A stretch of DNA of 64,000 bases from Lepidurus packardi (lineage: Eukaryota; Arthropoda; Branchiopoda; Notostraca; Triopsidae): contig JAKZAN010000005.1 in NCBI GenBank assembly GCA_023053545.1, forward strand, positions 13,020,001 through 13,084,000. The letters are read 5' to 3'. Of the stretch, positions 63,228 through 64,000 are shown piece by piece (within the stretch, counting starts at the first letter, position 1; every line of letters starts with the position of its first letter). Position numbers and translations under genes: made by a program. The notes below the pieces were generated by a model, which saw only the letters and a list, made by a program, of their open reading frames with translations, ran no database searches and had not been told where the DNA came from.

Positions 63228-64000
63228 TGCTGTAGCAACACACCAGCCTCAATACTGAGATGTTTGTTGGAATTTCCCAAGAGGCTTATATAGCCTTTCT
63301 ACGTTGTATTCCAATAATCCCTTATCAAGTATTCATTACTGGCCAACATTTCCCAAGACTCAAGTGACAGTTTGAGGCAGTTTTACGAGGGTGCATATAT
63401 TGGGAGTCAAAGGAAAATCTGTGCAATAAACATGTAAATCTTCGTCCAAAGACGTTTTTAAATTATGTCATATTGCCCTTTTCATGATTATTTTTATTTT
63501 CTAGACAACTACTACGCGTATGACAGCATAGCGGTTGTTTGGCGCTCATGTCAACAAAATGTGTCGTGTAATGTAAATTTAAAACATGAAAGCTTTCAGG
63601 CAGTGTGGTTTAAAGCTTGGAGATACCATTGACGGAACTTTTGGACGCCAGAACATGACAGTTATTAAAATGGTTTAGGCAAGAGATGGTAACCAAACGT
63701 AGGTTTGGATTTAGTCCTATTGTCAAATCACGTCCGCTTATTGTACATTTCCCGTGATGCACTTGTATAGAGATTTCTGTACAAGATCTGTTGTCAGTCG
63801 CGTATTCTACACCTTCTGAATTTATGACGACTTGCTTCTTTTCCAGACCAACTATGTCGAAGAAAGACTGTTCGTCTGCCGCTCAAAGTTAAGCTATGTT
63901 CTCACGCGTGAAGGTCAAAGGGTGACTTGAAGGTCGACGTGCGTTAGTACTGATTCTAACGAAAGTTTACGTTAAGCTAACGCAGCTCTAGTTGTCTAAC
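63228..64000. other. 5' flank of the IR gene
   Basis: No gene is visible. It should contain the IR promoter. Near 63911-63935 there are two AGGTC half-sites (AAGGTCAAAGGGTGACTTGA and then AAGGTCG) resembling nuclear-receptor elements; their significance is uncertain. Confidence 0.4.

Overview
The window is eukaryotic nuclear DNA. Its genes are split by GT-AG introns that are often only 54-80 nt long. An ionotropic receptor (IR), a DEG/ENaC (pickpocket-type) channel, an arthropod-like cytoplasmic actin, a short single-domain CMP-sialic acid synthetase and an IFT140 gene together point to an arthropod. A crustacean is my inference; the sequence does not prove it.

Layout. 1-6058: no coding signal; probably an intron of, or the sequence before, PLA2G6. 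6059-6277 (+): last coding exon of a PLA2G6-type (iPLA2-VIA) phospholipase. 6278-22105: about 15.8 kb with no gene I can support, holding tandem duplications and a 211-bp foldback element with TTAGG-like repeats. 22106-30003 (+): a four-exon LDLa/CUB membrane protein. 31702-34123 (-): CMP-sialic acid synthetase (CMAS/CSAS), convergent with the CUB gene and head-to-head with a UBALD gene at 34734-36368 (+). 39083-46519 (+): complete 24-exon IFT140. 47455-47525 (+): tRNA-Thr(CGT). 49977-51772 (+): cytoplasmic actin with a probable noncoding first exon and CArG boxes. 52390-52750: 24-bp minisatellite. 53043-53990: a 242-bp tandem repeat in three copies, one interrupted by a 221-bp TA-flanked MITE. 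54253-55481 (+): secreted PAN/Apple protein with a C-terminal region I do not recognise. 57082-59227 (-): DEG/ENaC channel. 60616-63227 (-): ionotropic receptor. A U2 snRNA-like fragment lies between these last two genes.

The genes do not form one pathway. Two groupings stand out: the head-to-head CMAS/UBALD pair, which may share a promoter, and the same-strand DEG/ENaC and IR pair, both sensory-type membrane channels. Exon-intron models were built by hand from reading-frame and phase continuity plus family resemblance. Every junction reported is phase-consistent; the doubtful ones are marked. I found no clear new multi-gene system. The best candidates for novelty are the PAN protein's C-terminal region and several repeat or mobile structures.
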